64,000 bases of DNA from Tannerella forsythia (GCF_001006485.1 NZ_JUET01000058.1:248001-312000); one strand, 5' to 3'. Numbered from the stretch's first letter, positions 27,566 to 37,879 are shown. Translations and numbers: made by a program. The notes: generated by a model not told the origin, from the letters alone.

Positions 27566-28858
27566 TTATTCTTGGGCAGAAGAAGGGTATCGTTTGCCCC
27601 AGAGACGCTTCATGCGCTCGATCAGTTTATCTTCGGCGGCGTTAGGTTGCCCTTCCCAGATACGTGTGCGAAGCAGCTCGTCGGGCAGGAAATCCTGTTT
27701 GACGAAATTCCCTTCGTAGTCGTGCGCGTACTTATAGTTTTTTCCGTAATCAAGTTCTTTCATCAGGCTCGTCGGAGCGTTGCGCAAATGGAGCGGAACC
27801 GGCAGGTTGCCCGTTTCATGGACGAGCGCCAGCGCCTTATCGATGGCTAAGTAAGCCGAGTTACTCTTTGCACTGCAAGCCAGGTAGACGGTTGTCTCGG
27901 CTAGTATGATGCGTCCTTCGGGCCAACCGATTTTTTTGAGCGCGTCGAAGCATGCATTGGCCAGCAGCAATGCGTTGGGATTAGCCAACCCGATGTCTTC
28001 GGCCGCAGAAATCAGCAGACGGCGGGCAATAAATTCGGGATCTTCGCCCCCGGCCACCATGCGCGCCAGCCAGTAGAGAGCGGCATCCGGATCGCTGCCG
28101 CGGATCGATTTGATAAACGCCGAAATAATATCGTAATGCATCTCTCCCCCTTTGTCGTAAGCGGCAGGATTTTCCTGAAGACGCTCCACGACTTTTTGAT
28201 CCGTAATCTCGATCGTATGGCCGTCTTCCTCAGCCGATACAATAAGCTCGAGGATATTCAGCAGCTTGCGCGCGTCGCCACCGGAGTAACGGATGAGGGC
28301 AGCCGTTTCACGGAGGACGATGTTTTTTTCTTTGAGGACGATATCGTCCGTAATGGCGCGATTCAGAAGCGTCAGCAGGTCGTCTTCGTCCAATGGTTTG
28401 AGTACGTAGACCTGACATCGCGAAAGGAGCGGGCGGATCACCTCGAACGACGGATTCTCCGTCGTGGCACCGATCAGTGTGACGACCCCCGTCTCGACCG
28501 CGTTCAGAAGTGAGTCTTGCTGCGACTTGCTGAAACGATGGATCTCATCGATAAACAGGATGGGGGAGACGGTTGTCTGAAACAACGGATGGCTTCCCGC
28601 TTTTTCGATCACTTCCCGCACGTCTTTCACTCCCGAGCTGATCGCACTGAGCGTATAAAAAGGTGCTTCAAGACGCTTGGCAATGATCTTGGCCAGCGTC
28701 GTCTTGCCGACACCTGGCGGTCCCCAAAGAATAAACGAGGGCACACGTCCGGCTTCGATCATCCGTCGTAGCGCCGCACGTTCGCCCGTCAGGTGCTTCT
28801 GACCGATGTATTCGTCGAGCGTCGTGGGACGTAACCGTTCTGCTAAAGGCTGGCTCAT
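27566..28858 (-). CDS. rarA: Replication-associated recombination protein A
   Basis: 430 residues. AAA+ clamp-loader-like ATPase: [19 protein letters not shown], Walker [14 protein letters not shown], Walker [17 protein letters not shown], sensor 1 GATTENPSF, and the MgsA C-terminal tetramerisation domain ([34 protein letters not shown]). Acts at stalled replication forks. The -7 box TATCTTTG (complement of 28863-28870) ends only 4 nt before the ATG, implying a leaderless or nearly leaderless mRNA. Convergent with ispF, 6 nt apart. Confidence 0.95.
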   Translation of the reverse strand: MSQPLAERLRPTTLDEYIGQKHLTGERAALRRMIEAGRVPSFILWGPPGVGKTTLAKIIAKRLEAPFYTLSAISSGVKDVREVIEKAGSHPLFQTTVSPILFIDEIHRFSKSQQDSLLNAVETGVVTLIGATTENPSFEVIRPLLSRCQVYVLKPLDEDDLLTLLNRAITDDIVLKEKNIVLRETAALIRYSGGDARKLLNILELIVSAEEDGHTIEITDQKVVERLQENPAAYDKGGEMHYDIISAFIKSIRGSDPDAALYWLARMVAGGEDPEFIARRLLISAAEDIGLANPNALLLANACFDALKKIGWPEGRIILAETTVYLACSAKSNSAYLAIDKALALVHETGNLPVPLHLRNAPTSLMKELDYGKNYKYAHDYEGNFVKQDFLPDELLRTRIWEGQPNAAEDKLIERMKRLWGKRYPSSAQE

Positions 28859-28980
28859 GGCACAAAGATAGGAAAATTAATGGGAAAAGGGAGAGAAAGC
28901 AATCGGTAATCAGCCATGAACAAAATCTTTTTCTTACATTTGAATAAAAAAAGTTATGACTATCAATTTAAACTGTAAAA

Positions 28981-29011
28981 TTTGTTTTTCTTGATTTATT
29001 TGTCACCTTTG
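28981..29011 (+). promoter_or_regulatory. Promoter of the membrane-anchored regulator
   Basis: TTTG 28981-28984, 19 nt, CACCTTTG 29004-29011 (one mismatch to TAnnTTTG). The ATG is at 29045. A second candidate -7 box TACATTTG lies at 28935-28942. Confidence 0.55.
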
Positions 29012-29044
29012 CAGTGAAAACCGTGTTAAATACATTTTGGGAGT

Positions 29045-29872
29045 ATGAGCAAAATAAATATTTACTCGTTCTTGTGTCTTTTCTTGTTTATCGGCACATA
29101 TGCTGATGAAAGAAAATGGGATATGTTTCATCCGTCGGGAGATAATGTCATACAGCTGTCGGCAAGTACGGTTGCTGTGTCGGGTATTGAAGAGGCGGAT
29201 GATAAACCGCCGCAAACTTCTTTTTTGCGTTTGAGTACGATGCATGCGAATCCGGATGAAGAACGATTTCATCACTACGGAAGACAATACAGCGTCTTGG
29301 TAAAGAAGAACAGACAAAATTTTGTTTGGGGATTGATTATGACGATTGTTGTTTTAATTTTTGCGATGATCGTTATAAAAGTTTCTTTAATAAATCGTCG
29401 GTTAAATCATATTCATGTAAAATATATTGAGCGACACCAACGATTGCGAGAATGGCTGAAAGAATTAAAGAAATGTGAAAGGCGAGCCCGAAAACGTTTG
29501 CGTGAAATAGAAGAACAAATGAAACGGCAACAGATGGAAAATGAGGTCGTATATGAACCGATTTTATCGAAATTCCATCATTCCGGAGAGTGGAGACCGA
29601 CAGAGGAGGATTGGAAGGCACTTGCGCAAATCATCGATAAAACGTATAACGGGTTTACTTATCGGTTGAAAGTGACCGCTCCGTCTCTTGAAGAGCGTGA
29701 TATCAGAGCCTGTTTGTTGCTTAAAATCGGAGTTAGAAGAAAAAATATGGCGCCTTTACTTTTTATGACGGAATCCGGTGTGTCCATGCATCACGTTCGA
29801 TTATATAAAAAGATAACCGGTCAAAAAACAAAATCATCGATCTCTTTACGTGATTTTATACGTGACTTTTAA
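29045..29872 (+). CDS. Membrane-anchored HTH-type regulator beside the RHS locus
   Basis: 275 residues. An N-terminal signal/anchor (SFLCLFLFIGTYA), a ~75-residue presumably periplasmic part, a span at ~93-116 (VWGLIMTIVVLIFAMIVIKV), a charged coiled coil (~120-165), then a cytoplasmic domain whose end (DIRACLLLKIGVRRKNMAPL, SGVSMHHVRLYKKITG) resembles the helix-turn-helix tails of Bacteroidetes one-component membrane regulators such as DUF6377 proteins. It lacks their TPR sensor. Likely a transcription regulator of the T9SS/RHS genes that follow; this is inference. AT-rich compared with the flanking housekeeping DNA. Confidence 0.6.
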   Translation: MSKINIYSFLCLFLFIGTYADERKWDMFHPSGDNVIQLSASTVAVSGIEEADDKPPQTSFLRLSTMHANPDEERFHHYGRQYSVLVKKNRQNFVWGLIMTIVVLIFAMIVIKVSLINRRLNHIHVKYIERHQRLREWLKELKKCERRARKRLREIEEQMKRQQMENEVVYEPILSKFHHSGEWRPTEEDWKALAQIIDKTYNGFTYRLKVTAPSLEERDIRACLLLKIGVRRKNMAPLLFMTESGVSMHHVRLYKKITGQKTKSSISLRDFIRDF

Positions 29873-29885
29873 AGTGATGTCGACT

Positions 29886-29944
29886 GTCACAAAAAAATCA
29901 CACTTCCCCGGGAGGCAAATGTGACGTTTTTGTGACGTTTTTTT
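29886..29944 (+). terminator. Long palindrome and T-run after the regulator
   Basis: GTCACAAAAA (29886-29895) with TCACA (29898-29902) mirrors TGTGA (29920-29924) with TTTTTGTGAC (29927-29936), and GTTTTTTT follows. It works as an intrinsic terminator; the doubled TCACA/TGTGA symmetry could also be a protein site. Confidence 0.6.
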
Positions 29945-29976
29945 CTTGTTGAGAGAATGATGCAGGATTAAATTTG
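29945..29976 (+). promoter_or_regulatory. Promoter of the S74/T9SS cargo gene
   Basis: CTTG (29945-29948), 20 nt, TAAATTTG (29969-29976), ending 32 nt before the ATG at 30009. Confidence 0.55.
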
Positions 29977-30008
29977 CAGAAAATTGATCAATCATTAAAA
30001 GTAAAAAG

Positions 30009-31229
30009 ATGAAAAAGATTCTTGGTATTACGTTTTTATGTGTGTTTTCTTCAACATTATTCGCACAGTTGAAAGTTTCGCGTGACGGAAAGGTGAGTAT
30101 TGGAATCACTCAGGCACCGGTTTCTAATTTTGTCGTAGGCTCACCGGGCTATCCTCATATTCGAAATGTATTTGAGAGTGACATGGTAACGATGTTTATC
30201 AATGGTCATGGGAAGAGCCCTTATCATCTAAACTATTGGGGTACGGCGCTTATGGTCAGAAATGCGGTTTCGTCTGATCGTGGAGATATAGGGATTGATT
30301 GTGGCGTATCAAGTCCTTCTTCATCAAATTCAGGCCGAGCGATTGGAATTATCGGTACAGCCTCCAATGCAACCCCCGGTTATAATTATGGAGTGATCGG
30401 TAATCTGCACGGGAGCAATAATGGTACGGGAGTTTTGGGAACAATCGGTACCCTTCGAGGTATTTATATTGACGGGAAATATGCCGGATATTTCAATGGT
30501 AATGTAAAAGTTACGGGAACGATTATCGGTACGGTAACAGGTAATTCGGATATTCGTTATAAACAAAACATAGAAGAAATTGGTAGTAATGGTATAGTTT
30601 CTGCTTTGGGAAAGCCTCAGTATTCCGTTTTAGATAAGATCACCGCTCTCCGTCCGATCTCATACAATTATAAACAAGTTTATTTTGAACCACAAAGTGA
30701 TACCTTGAGATCGAGTAGGCGAGGCTTATTTGATGAGCGTTCTCTGATGTTCCGGAAAAAACATTTTGGGTTGGCCGCTCAAGAGTTGCAAAAAATATAT
30801 CCCGAGTTGGTTTATGAAGAAGATAACGGTTATTTATCGGTTAATTACATTGAGATCATCCCTCTTCTGATACAATCCATTAAAGAATTAAAGGCAGAAG
30901 TGGATCGTTTGTCATCCGGTTCCATACGATTAAAGTCTGCCATGTCATCCGACGAGATCGCGAACGTTTCTAATGCCATGCTATATCAAAACACTCCCAA
31001 TCCATTTACGGACCATACGGAGATCAGATTTTCATTACCTGAAAATGTGGGTAGCGCTTCCATTTGTATTTTCAATATGCAAGGTCATATGGTGAACCAA
31101 ATATCCATAAACAGTCATCAGCATTCAATTATTCTTGATGGGCTTAAATTAGGGCCGGGCATGTATCTGTATTCTCTGATTGCAGAGGGGAAACTTGTTG
31201 ATACGAAGCGGATGATTTTAACGAAATAG
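30009..31229 (+). CDS. T9SS cargo with peptidase S74 (endosialidase-type) chaperone domain
   Basis: 406 residues. Signal peptide MKKILGITFLCVFSSTLFAQ, a beta-rich middle resembling tail-fibre stems (GIIGTASNATPG, GVIGNLHGSNNGTG), an S74 chaperone domain (~180-305: SDIRYKQNIEEI, LRPISYNYKQVYF, HFGLAAQELQKIYPELV, NYIEIIPLLIQSIKEL), and a T9SS type A sorting domain at the end (~325-406: LYQNTPNPFTDHTEIRFSLP, LGPGMYLYSLIAEG, KRMILTK). S74 domains trimerise fibres and cut themselves off between a Ser and an Asp, here plausibly the NSD before IRYKQN. Known role: secreted by T9SS and attached to or released from the surface. It leads the RHS locus. Confidence 0.85.
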   Translation: MKKILGITFLCVFSSTLFAQLKVSRDGKVSIGITQAPVSNFVVGSPGYPHIRNVFESDMVTMFINGHGKSPYHLNYWGTALMVRNAVSSDRGDIGIDCGVSSPSSSNSGRAIGIIGTASNATPGYNYGVIGNLHGSNNGTGVLGTIGTLRGIYIDGKYAGYFNGNVKVTGTIIGTVTGNSDIRYKQNIEEIGSNGIVSALGKPQYSVLDKITALRPISYNYKQVYFEPQSDTLRSSRRGLFDERSLMFRKKHFGLAAQELQKIYPELVYEEDNGYLSVNYIEIIPLLIQSIKELKAEVDRLSSGSIRLKSAMSSDEIANVSNAMLYQNTPNPFTDHTEIRFSLPENVGSASICIFNMQGHMVNQISINSHQHSIILDGLKLGPGMYLYSLIAEGKLVDTKRMILTK

Positions 31230-31250
31230 TCGCGCGAAAGTGATAAGATC

Positions 31251-31724
31251 ATGAAAATAAGGGTATTTATAAGAAAGTGTACATTCTTTATTTCTTTGAT
31301 GTTTATTGTTTGTCGATTATCGGCACAGCAAAATCAAAAAAAAGAAATAGAAAAGGATCGTACGATGGAACAAGAGGCGGACAGCAGTTCAACTCTCACA
31401 CAGCTCAGGTCGTGTGTTAACAGTTTCATCCATCAAACGATTTCATCTTCCCAGACCGTATATGGCTGTAGTAATTTAACAGTTAGTGATGTGAGGGTGT
31501 TGAGTGGGGGGAATTTATCTCTTATGGCGCCGGGTGAAATAATTATCAATGGAGTTTTTGATGTGATGAAAGGAGGGGTACTGAATGTTGGTACTGCAGT
31601 AAATCCTCCTCCTCCCCCACAGCCTACACCTTCAACTTTTCAATACTTGTATGATGCATCCGGTAATCGAGTTGCTCGTCGTCTTGGTTCTGTGAAAAGA
31701 ACCGAAGATGAACATAACAGATGA
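31251..31724 (+). CDS. Secreted mini-protein ending in a YD-repeat motif
   Basis: 157 residues. N-terminal signal (KCTFFISLMFIVCRLSAQ), a charged stretch, then a beta-stack-like segment (VSDVRVLSGGNLSLMAPGEI, INGVFDVMKGGVLNVG) as in surface-protein 3-coathanger stacks, a Pro-rich linker (NPPPPPQPTP) and finally FQYLYDASGNRVARRLGSV, the YDASGNR core of an RHS/YD repeat. It lies 21 nt after the T9SS cargo and 54 nt before the giant RHS gene. It looks like a reduced cousin of proteins joining coathanger stacks to a YD element. No T9SS sorting domain. Function unknown. Confidence 0.7.
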   Translation: MKIRVFIRKCTFFISLMFIVCRLSAQQNQKKEIEKDRTMEQEADSSSTLTQLRSCVNSFIHQTISSSQTVYGCSNLTVSDVRVLSGGNLSLMAPGEIIINGVFDVMKGGVLNVGTAVNPPPPPQPTPSTFQYLYDASGNRVARRLGSVKRTEDEHNR

Positions 31725-31778
31725 AAGACATGTTGAAATAAATTTATAAAAAACTTTTCATTCGTTGATTTTATCAGA

Positions 31779-34700
31779 TTGAATATGAGAATAATAAATA
31801 TATCCATAGAGATAATATGTACCTGCCTTATCATTGGAGTGACAGGCTATGCACAGAAGACAAATGTTTATGCGGCAGGGAACGAGGCTTCTTCGGACAA
31901 TTATGATCCATCCGGATATCGTATATGGGGAAACTATCGCAATGAGACAAGTGATGCCAATGAGTTAGACGCTCGGCAACTACCCTCCTTCTATTACAAG
32001 ATATTAAAAAACAGGTTAGAAAACAACTATTCACCGGAAGAGAAAAGAACCTTTGCACCTGCACCCTTGTCAAGAGGTATGGCTGTCGGTTCAACAGCCG
32101 GTATGGCTGAAATTACTCTCACGGGAGCCGCTAATTATAGTGTTCCGATCGAAGTTCCGGAGGGTATTGCCGGATTTAAGCCTGAGGTATCCGTTCGGTA
32201 TAGTAGTCAATCGGGGGTCGGTTTATTGGGATACGGGTGGAATTTGTCGGCATTTTCCGTCATATCACGCAGTGGTAAGACATTCTATCATGATGGGATG
32301 TCAAAAGCTCCTGCGTTATCGTATGAAGATAACGTGATGTTGGACGGACAAAGGCTGATGTTGATTTCCGGGCAGAATCTGATGAACGGAGCTAAATACA
32401 GGCTGGAAAATGATCCGACGATAGATATTACGTATAAGATGATCGGTTCATTCCAGGGATTTACAGTAAGAAGTAAGGATGGAACAATAAGAGAATTCGG
32501 TGTTACTTCAGATTCAAACATCGAAACTTCGGATGGTACTGCTTTGTTTTGGCTGTTATCTCGAGTGATTGATAAACAAGGAAATGTAATCTCTTATCAA
32601 TATGAAGAAGTAATAAACAACGGAGAGTTTTATCTAAATCGTATAGAATATGCATCCGGACGCAGTATTCGGTTTTCATACGAAACAAGAAAAGATAAGC
32701 AAACAGGATATTATGCAGGAGCGGTATTAAACAGCAACAAAATTCTGAAAAATATATCTACCTATATCGGTCAGATGCAGTTTAAGCAATATCAGTTTAA
32801 TTATAATACGTACGAGAACGGTCTTTATACCCAGCTGACGGAAATTATTGAAAGCGGACAAAATGGCCAGAGATATAATCCGACCCGCATATATTATGGT
32901 TATCCGGATCCATATAAAAATGAGGATATTGTTACTTTGTCGGAACATCGAAAAGGAAATAAGCCGCTGTTTGCCGATTTTAACGGCGATGGACGTATGG
33001 ATTTTCTGTCGTATCCGGAAGAATTATCGGATAATCCGAAAGAAGATGTAGCCACCTTGTTTTTATCGCTTCACGGACTTGGCGGAACGTATTTTGCCAA
33101 GAAATGTACGATCCCGATGCGTGCTTTCGGAGAATTTCGATATTTTATGTTGGCAGACGTGAACGGCGATAAGAAGATGGATGTCATTCATGTTTCCAGA
33201 GCGGATAATGGAACGGAACGCTATAACTATTATGTGTTTGACGGAGAGAAGCTCGTGTATCAATATAAGGGTTTTAATACACATGGAGACGAAGCATTTG
33301 TCGGAGATTTTGATGGGGATGGGAGGCATGATATTTTAATTAAAAACAATTCGAAGGTGTATGATGGCGAAGGACGTGAGATTGCCTCGGGAGGCATTAC
33401 CGACTGGGGATCGGATTATATTAAGTATTACTATCCGAACAGTAGATATATATGTGATTTGAATGGAAACGGAAAGTCGGAATTATTAGTCATCGACAAG
33501 CATGGAGCTAAAGTTTATGAGTTGAATGAACGGCAGTTTGTGGAATTGCCGGAATTCAGGACCTCCCTGATAAAAAATTACTATTTCCCTTATTTCGGCG
33601 ACTTTAACGGAGATGGTAAAACGGATGTCTTGATACAGCGATGGCACCAGGGAGATTATGACGATGTAAGTATCCTTTTTTCAACCGGGAAAGGATATGT
33701 AAAACAGGATGTTTTAAATGCGGATATTCGGGCTAAAGTATTTGTGGCAGATTTTAACAAAGATGGGAAATCGGATATTTTTCATATGGAGATCGTAAAT
33801 AATGCTGTCAGAATGAAGGTGGGGATTTTTCACGGAAATGGCTTTCATACCACTTATCACTCATCGAATTTACGACTTGAAGATGTCTATTTATCATATA
33901 ATAATATCGAATATGATAATTATCTGTTTCAAGTAGCTGATTTTGATGGGGATGGCAGTTCGGAGTTCTGTTGTGCCCGTCATATGAATGCTTACATTAT
34001 CAGGTCTTTTTCCGATCCTCAGAATCTGCTTGTGGAAACAATCTCGGATGGATTAGGTGCATATACTTCATTTCAATATGCCCCGATAACAAGTAATTCC
34101 GTTTGTACCGTCACGGGAAATAACGAAGCTTTTCCCGTAACCGACAGTCGATTCCCTCTATATGTAGTCAGCAATATCACACAGAGTACGGGAGGGTATT
34201 CCGAAACGACAAGATATCGATATAAAGACCCTCGTAGCCATATGCAGGGAAAAGGATTTCTGGGATTCGGCGAAGTGGAATCGATAGATGATAATAAAGA
34301 CCGAAAAGTAATTACTACATACGGATACGAGAAGGATTATTTTTATCCTTTTATTAAGGAACAGAAGATCATGACACGTTCCGGGATGAAAATTTCTACT
34401 TCGGTGTATGAAAATTCATATGTCTATAATGGTTCCAAACGAGTTGTCCCCTATGTGCGGAAAAGTACAACCACCGATCATCTGACAGGAGTAGTGAAGA
34501 CTGCTGAATGCACTCAAATCGATACATGGGCTAACCCGTTAAGCATTGTTACACGCCATGGAAATGATGTGACTGAAACGGTCACCGCATCTTATATTAA
34601 CCGTGAAGCAGAGAACCTGTGGATAATCGGTCTGCCTCAATCTGTAGAAAAGAGAGTAACCAAGGGAACGGGAACATGGATAGACAAGCAGGTATTTACG

Positions 34701-37700
34701 TATAATGCCGGATATTTGCCCCAGAAAATAGTCAATTTTACAGGGGATGGGAACAAACAGACATCAGAAGATGTTTTTGATTATGACAGATACGGAAATA
34801 TGATTACGCATTCGACACGTGCCTATGCATCGCCTCATGTATTGACAACCAGGACGGAATACTCGTCCGACGGTCTGTATATGCTTAGAACCATCGACCC
34901 GTTGTCGAGAGTCACGACTCATACCTACAATTCGTCGGGGCAGCTTGCTTCAACAAAAGATTTTCTGAATACTACGACTGCGTATGAATATGATGGTATG
35001 GGAAGATTGGTAAAAACCGTCTATCCGGATCAAACCCAGTCGTCGGTTGTTTATTCATGGGAAAATGCTGTTGTAAACAGCGTGTATGGCATGACGGAGA
35101 CGCTCACGGGAAAACCGGAACGAAAAATATATTTCGATGCCTTCGGAAGAAAAGTAAGAGAGTGCATCCGGCAAACGGATGGACAAGACGTATGTACGGA
35201 TACGAAATATGACAATGCCGGCCGTGTCTCCCAGGAATCATTGCCTTTTAAAGGAGGTGCCGCTTCAAAATGGAATACTTATGGATACGACGGCTACGGC
35301 CGACTTTCCCAACAGACCCATGCTTCCGGAAAAACGACGACTTATACGTATGCCGGAAACAGTATTACGGAAACAAAAAACGGGATATCTCATAAAAGTG
35401 TCTATAATGCAATGGGTGAACAGGTCAGTGTTACGGATCCTGCCGGTACCATTACTTATACGTTGCGTCCCGATGGCCAGCCGGTAACGATCACAGCTCC
35501 GGGAAATGTTAAAACAACCTTTTCTTATGACGCTTACGGGCGACAGACAGCCATACATGATCCGAGCGCCGGTAATCGCACCTTCGCTTACGATGCTTCA
35601 GGCAATCTTCAACGCGAAACGGATGCCGACAATCGTGTCAAGACGATGAGTTATGACGTATATGGGAGGCTTACGTCGAAGGTGTTACCCGAGTTTACTA
35701 CTTCGTATGCATATAACGGCTATGGACAACTGACGACGGAGACTTCAAACAACGGAATATCATCCGTATACGAATATGACAGTTACGGAAGATTGGCCAA
35801 AGAGCGCAATAATGTCCCCGACGGTAAATGGCTTGAAAAAACATATACGTATGCCGCAGGGAATCTTGCGTCTGTTCGTTACGCATCACAGTCGGGGGCT
35901 ATCGGTACGGAAGCATATACCTACTCGCATGGCCATATGAACGGTATCCGCTGGGGAAGCAGCCCTGTATGGACACTCAATGCGGAAAATCCGTTCAGCC
36001 AGCCTTTGTCGGTTACGACAGGGCCGGTAACGCGTACTTATACGTACGATGTCTATGGGATTCCGACGGGCCGGACCGCTCAATCGACAGCCGGGGGTAC
36101 GTTCTTGAATTCCACCTATGGTTTTGATGCGGCGAGGGGGAATCTGACTTATCGGAAAGATAACCGGAGGAACAAACAGGAAAACTTTACGTACGACAAT
36201 CTGAATCGTCTGAAAACGTATGGAGGCATCGTTATGGATTATGACCCGAAAGGGAATATTACGAAAAAAGGCGATGTGGGTACATTTCATTATCAGACGC
36301 CGTATAAGCCGTACGCCCTCTCCGGTGCGGATATAGGCACAAATAAAGTAATCCCTCCGAGAGAGCAGACGATAAGATATACTTCATTTGATCGACCGTC
36401 CGTCATTACCGAAAACGGCTACGAAGCCTCGTTTATATATAATGCCTCGGGCGATCGCCAAAAGATGACGGTAAAGAAAGGGGGTAAACCGTTCTATACG
36501 CGTTACTACCTTGGCGGCCGTTACGAAACGGACGTTATGGGGAATTCTCAAAAGCACCGGCTTTATATCGGTGGGGACGCTTATACGGCTCCGGCCGTGT
36601 ATATGAATACGGGAAACGGTTGGGCGCTTTATTATATCTGTCGCGATTATCTTGGTAATATGACTCATCTTGTAGCGAGCAACGGTACGGTTGTTCAGGA
36701 GCTGAGTTATGATGCGTGGGGACGTTTGCGTAATCCGGAGACGCATGCCGTCTATCTTCCCGACAACGAGACGGAATTAATGCTTGGTCGCGGTTATACG
36801 GGTCATGAACATCTTTCGATGTTCGGGTTGATCAATATGAACGCCCGTTTATATGATCCCGTTCTCGGCCGCTTTCTTAGTCCCGACCCATACGTGCAGA
36901 TGCCGGACTTCACCCAAAGCTTCAACCGGTACTCGTATTGTTTAAACAATCCGCTGGTGTATGTGGATCAAGATGGAGAAATAGCCTGGTTCGTCCCTGT
37001 TATTGTGGGGGCAGTGATAGGTGCTTATAGTGGAGGGGTTATTGCTAACGAAGGTCAATATAACCCTGTAAAATGGGATTACAACTCAGGTAAAACTTGG
37101 GGCTACATGCTTGGTGGTGCTGTTGTAGGCGGTATAAGTGGTTCTCTCGGTTGGGCAGTCTCAATTTCGGGTATGCCAATGGCAAACACAGCGGGAATAA
37201 TATCTGCTTCGTTTGTAAATTCTGTTGGCACGCATATTTACACAGGAGGGCAAACACCAGTTTCAATGAGTTTAGGTGTTGCCTCTTATGATTTTACGAA
37301 TGGTTCTTTTGGTCATCTCGGCAAAAAAGGCAACAAGTGGTATGAAAACTTGGGATATGGATTAGGGGCAATGGCGAATTTGAGTGATATATTAATTGGC
37401 TTTAAACCTCAAAAAGTTGATTTGGTTACTGAAAATTCAGATGCGATAGGTCATTCTGCTATTGTCAAACACGATACAAGAACAGGCATCAAGGGCAAAA
37501 CAGATATAAATGGATTAATATCAGTGGGACCTGATAGAGTTAGTCAACCAGATGGTTCGTGGCACTGGATGAAAGGAACTAATAAATGGTCAACTTATTC
37601 AGCAAAAGAGAACTCAAGATGGATGCAATCACTTGATGTTAATTATAATACAATTAATCGCTATTCTAATTGGCTTAACAAAATGGAAAATACGGGTAAA

Positions 37701-37868
37701 CTTGTGTATAGTTTAGAACTAAGTAGCTGTGTGACTCACACGTCATTAGCACTTAATGCGTCAGGCGTTTTTAATATAGGTATACACCCGTATTTACTTC
37801 ATGCTCAAATGTATTTATGGGGTAACGGAATTAGACCTTGGTCTTTTAATCATTTTTTTAATCGTTAG
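31779..37868 (+). CDS. SpvB/VCBS/RHS polymorphic toxin, 2029 residues
   Basis: Sec signal peptide (residues ~1-25, ending GYAQ). SpvB/TcdB-like domain ~95-330 (SVPIEVPEGIAGFKPEVSV, YSSQSGVGLLGYGWNLS). Seven VCBS/FG-GAP calcium motifs ~395-725 (FADFNGDGRMDF, VGDFDGDGRHDI, FGDFNGDGKTDV). YD repeats ~960-1620. RHS core end ~1620-1734 (DYLGNMTHLV, MNARLYDPVLGRFLSPDPY, NRYSYCLNNPLVYVDQDGE). The C-terminal ~295 residues are the variable tip, in AT-richer DNA, with a Gly-rich hydrophobic stretch and then H1892 (GHSAIV) and C1984 (SSCVTHTSLAL). It combines the B and C parts of a Tc toxin in one chain. By analogy the RHS shell encloses the tip. No T9SS tail, so its exit route is unclear. An immunity-like gene starts 11 nt downstream. 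Confidence 0.9.
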   Translation: MNMRIINISIEIICTCLIIGVTGYAQKTNVYAAGNEASSDNYDPSGYRIWGNYRNETSDANELDARQLPSFYYKILKNRLENNYSPEEKRTFAPAPLSRGMAVGSTAGMAEITLTGAANYSVPIEVPEGIAGFKPEVSVRYSSQSGVGLLGYGWNLSAFSVISRSGKTFYHDGMSKAPALSYEDNVMLDGQRLMLISGQNLMNGAKYRLENDPTIDITYKMIGSFQGFTVRSKDGTIREFGVTSDSNIETSDGTALFWLLSRVIDKQGNVISYQYEEVINNGEFYLNRIEYASGRSIRFSYETRKDKQTGYYAGAVLNSNKILKNISTYIGQMQFKQYQFNYNTYENGLYTQLTEIIESGQNGQRYNPTRIYYGYPDPYKNEDIVTLSEHRKGNKPLFADFNGDGRMDFLSYPEELSDNPKEDVATLFLSLHGLGGTYFAKKCTIPMRAFGEFRYFMLADVNGDKKMDVIHVSRADNGTERYNYYVFDGEKLVYQYKGFNTHGDEAFVGDFDGDGRHDILIKNNSKVYDGEGREIASGGITDWGSDYIKYYYPNSRYICDLNGNGKSELLVIDKHGAKVYELNERQFVELPEFRTSLIKNYYFPYFGDFNGDGKTDVLIQRWHQGDYDDVSILFSTGKGYVKQDVLNADIRAKVFVADFNKDGKSDIFHMEIVNNAVRMKVGIFHGNGFHTTYHSSNLRLEDVYLSYNNIEYDNYLFQVADFDGDGSSEFCCARHMNAYIIRSFSDPQNLLVETISDGLGAYTSFQYAPITSNSVCTVTGNNEAFPVTDSRFPLYVVSNITQSTGGYSETTRYRYKDPRSHMQGKGFLGFGEVESIDDNKDRKVITTYGYEKDYFYPFIKEQKIMTRSGMKISTSVYENSYVYNGSKRVVPYVRKSTTTDHLTGVVKTAECTQIDTWANPLSIVTRHGNDVTETVTASYINREAENLWIIGLPQSVEKRVTKGTGTWIDKQVFTYNAGYLPQKIVNFTGDGNKQTSEDVFDYDRYGNMITHSTRAYASPHVLTTRTEYSSDGLYMLRTIDPLSRVTTHTYNSSGQLASTKDFLNTTTAYEYDGMGRLVKTVYPDQTQSSVVYSWENAVVNSVYGMTETLTGKPERKIYFDAFGRKVRECIRQTDGQDVCTDTKYDNAGRVSQESLPFKGGAASKWNTYGYDGYGRLSQQTHASGKTTTYTYAGNSITETKNGISHKSVYNAMGEQVSVTDPAGTITYTLRPDGQPVTITAPGNVKTTFSYDAYGRQTAIHDPSAGNRTFAYDASGNLQRETDADNRVKTMSYDVYGRLTSKVLPEFTTSYAYNGYGQLTTETSNNGISSVYEYDSYGRLAKERNNVPDGKWLEKTYTYAAGNLASVRYASQSGAIGTEAYTYSHGHMNGIRWGSSPVWTLNAENPFSQPLSVTTGPVTRTYTYDVYGIPTGRTAQSTAGGTFLNSTYGFDAARGNLTYRKDNRRNKQENFTYDNLNRLKTYGGIVMDYDPKGNITKKGDVGTFHYQTPYKPYALSGADIGTNKVIPPREQTIRYTSFDRPSVITENGYEASFIYNASGDRQKMTVKKGGKPFYTRYYLGGRYETDVMGNSQKHRLYIGGDAYTAPAVYMNTGNGWALYYICRDYLGNMTHLVASNGTVVQELSYDAWGRLRNPETHAVYLPDNETELMLGRGYTGHEHLSMFGLINMNARLYDPVLGRFLSPDPYVQMPDFTQSFNRYSYCLNNPLVYVDQDGEIAWFVPVIVGAVIGAYSGGVIANEGQYNPVKWDYNSGKTWGYMLGGAVVGGISGSLGWAVSISGMPMANTAGIISASFVNSVGTHIYTGGQTPVSMSLGVASYDFTNGSFGHLGKKGNKWYENLGYGLGAMANLSDILIGFKPQKVDLVTENSDAIGHSAIVKHDTRTGIKGKTDINGLISVGPDRVSQPDGSWHWMKGTNKWSTYSAKENSRWMQSLDVNYNTINRYSNWLNKMENTGKLVYSLELSSCVTHTSLALNASGVFNIGIHPYLLHAQMYLWGNGIRPWSFNHFFNR

Positions 37869-37879
37869 TTATGTACTCA

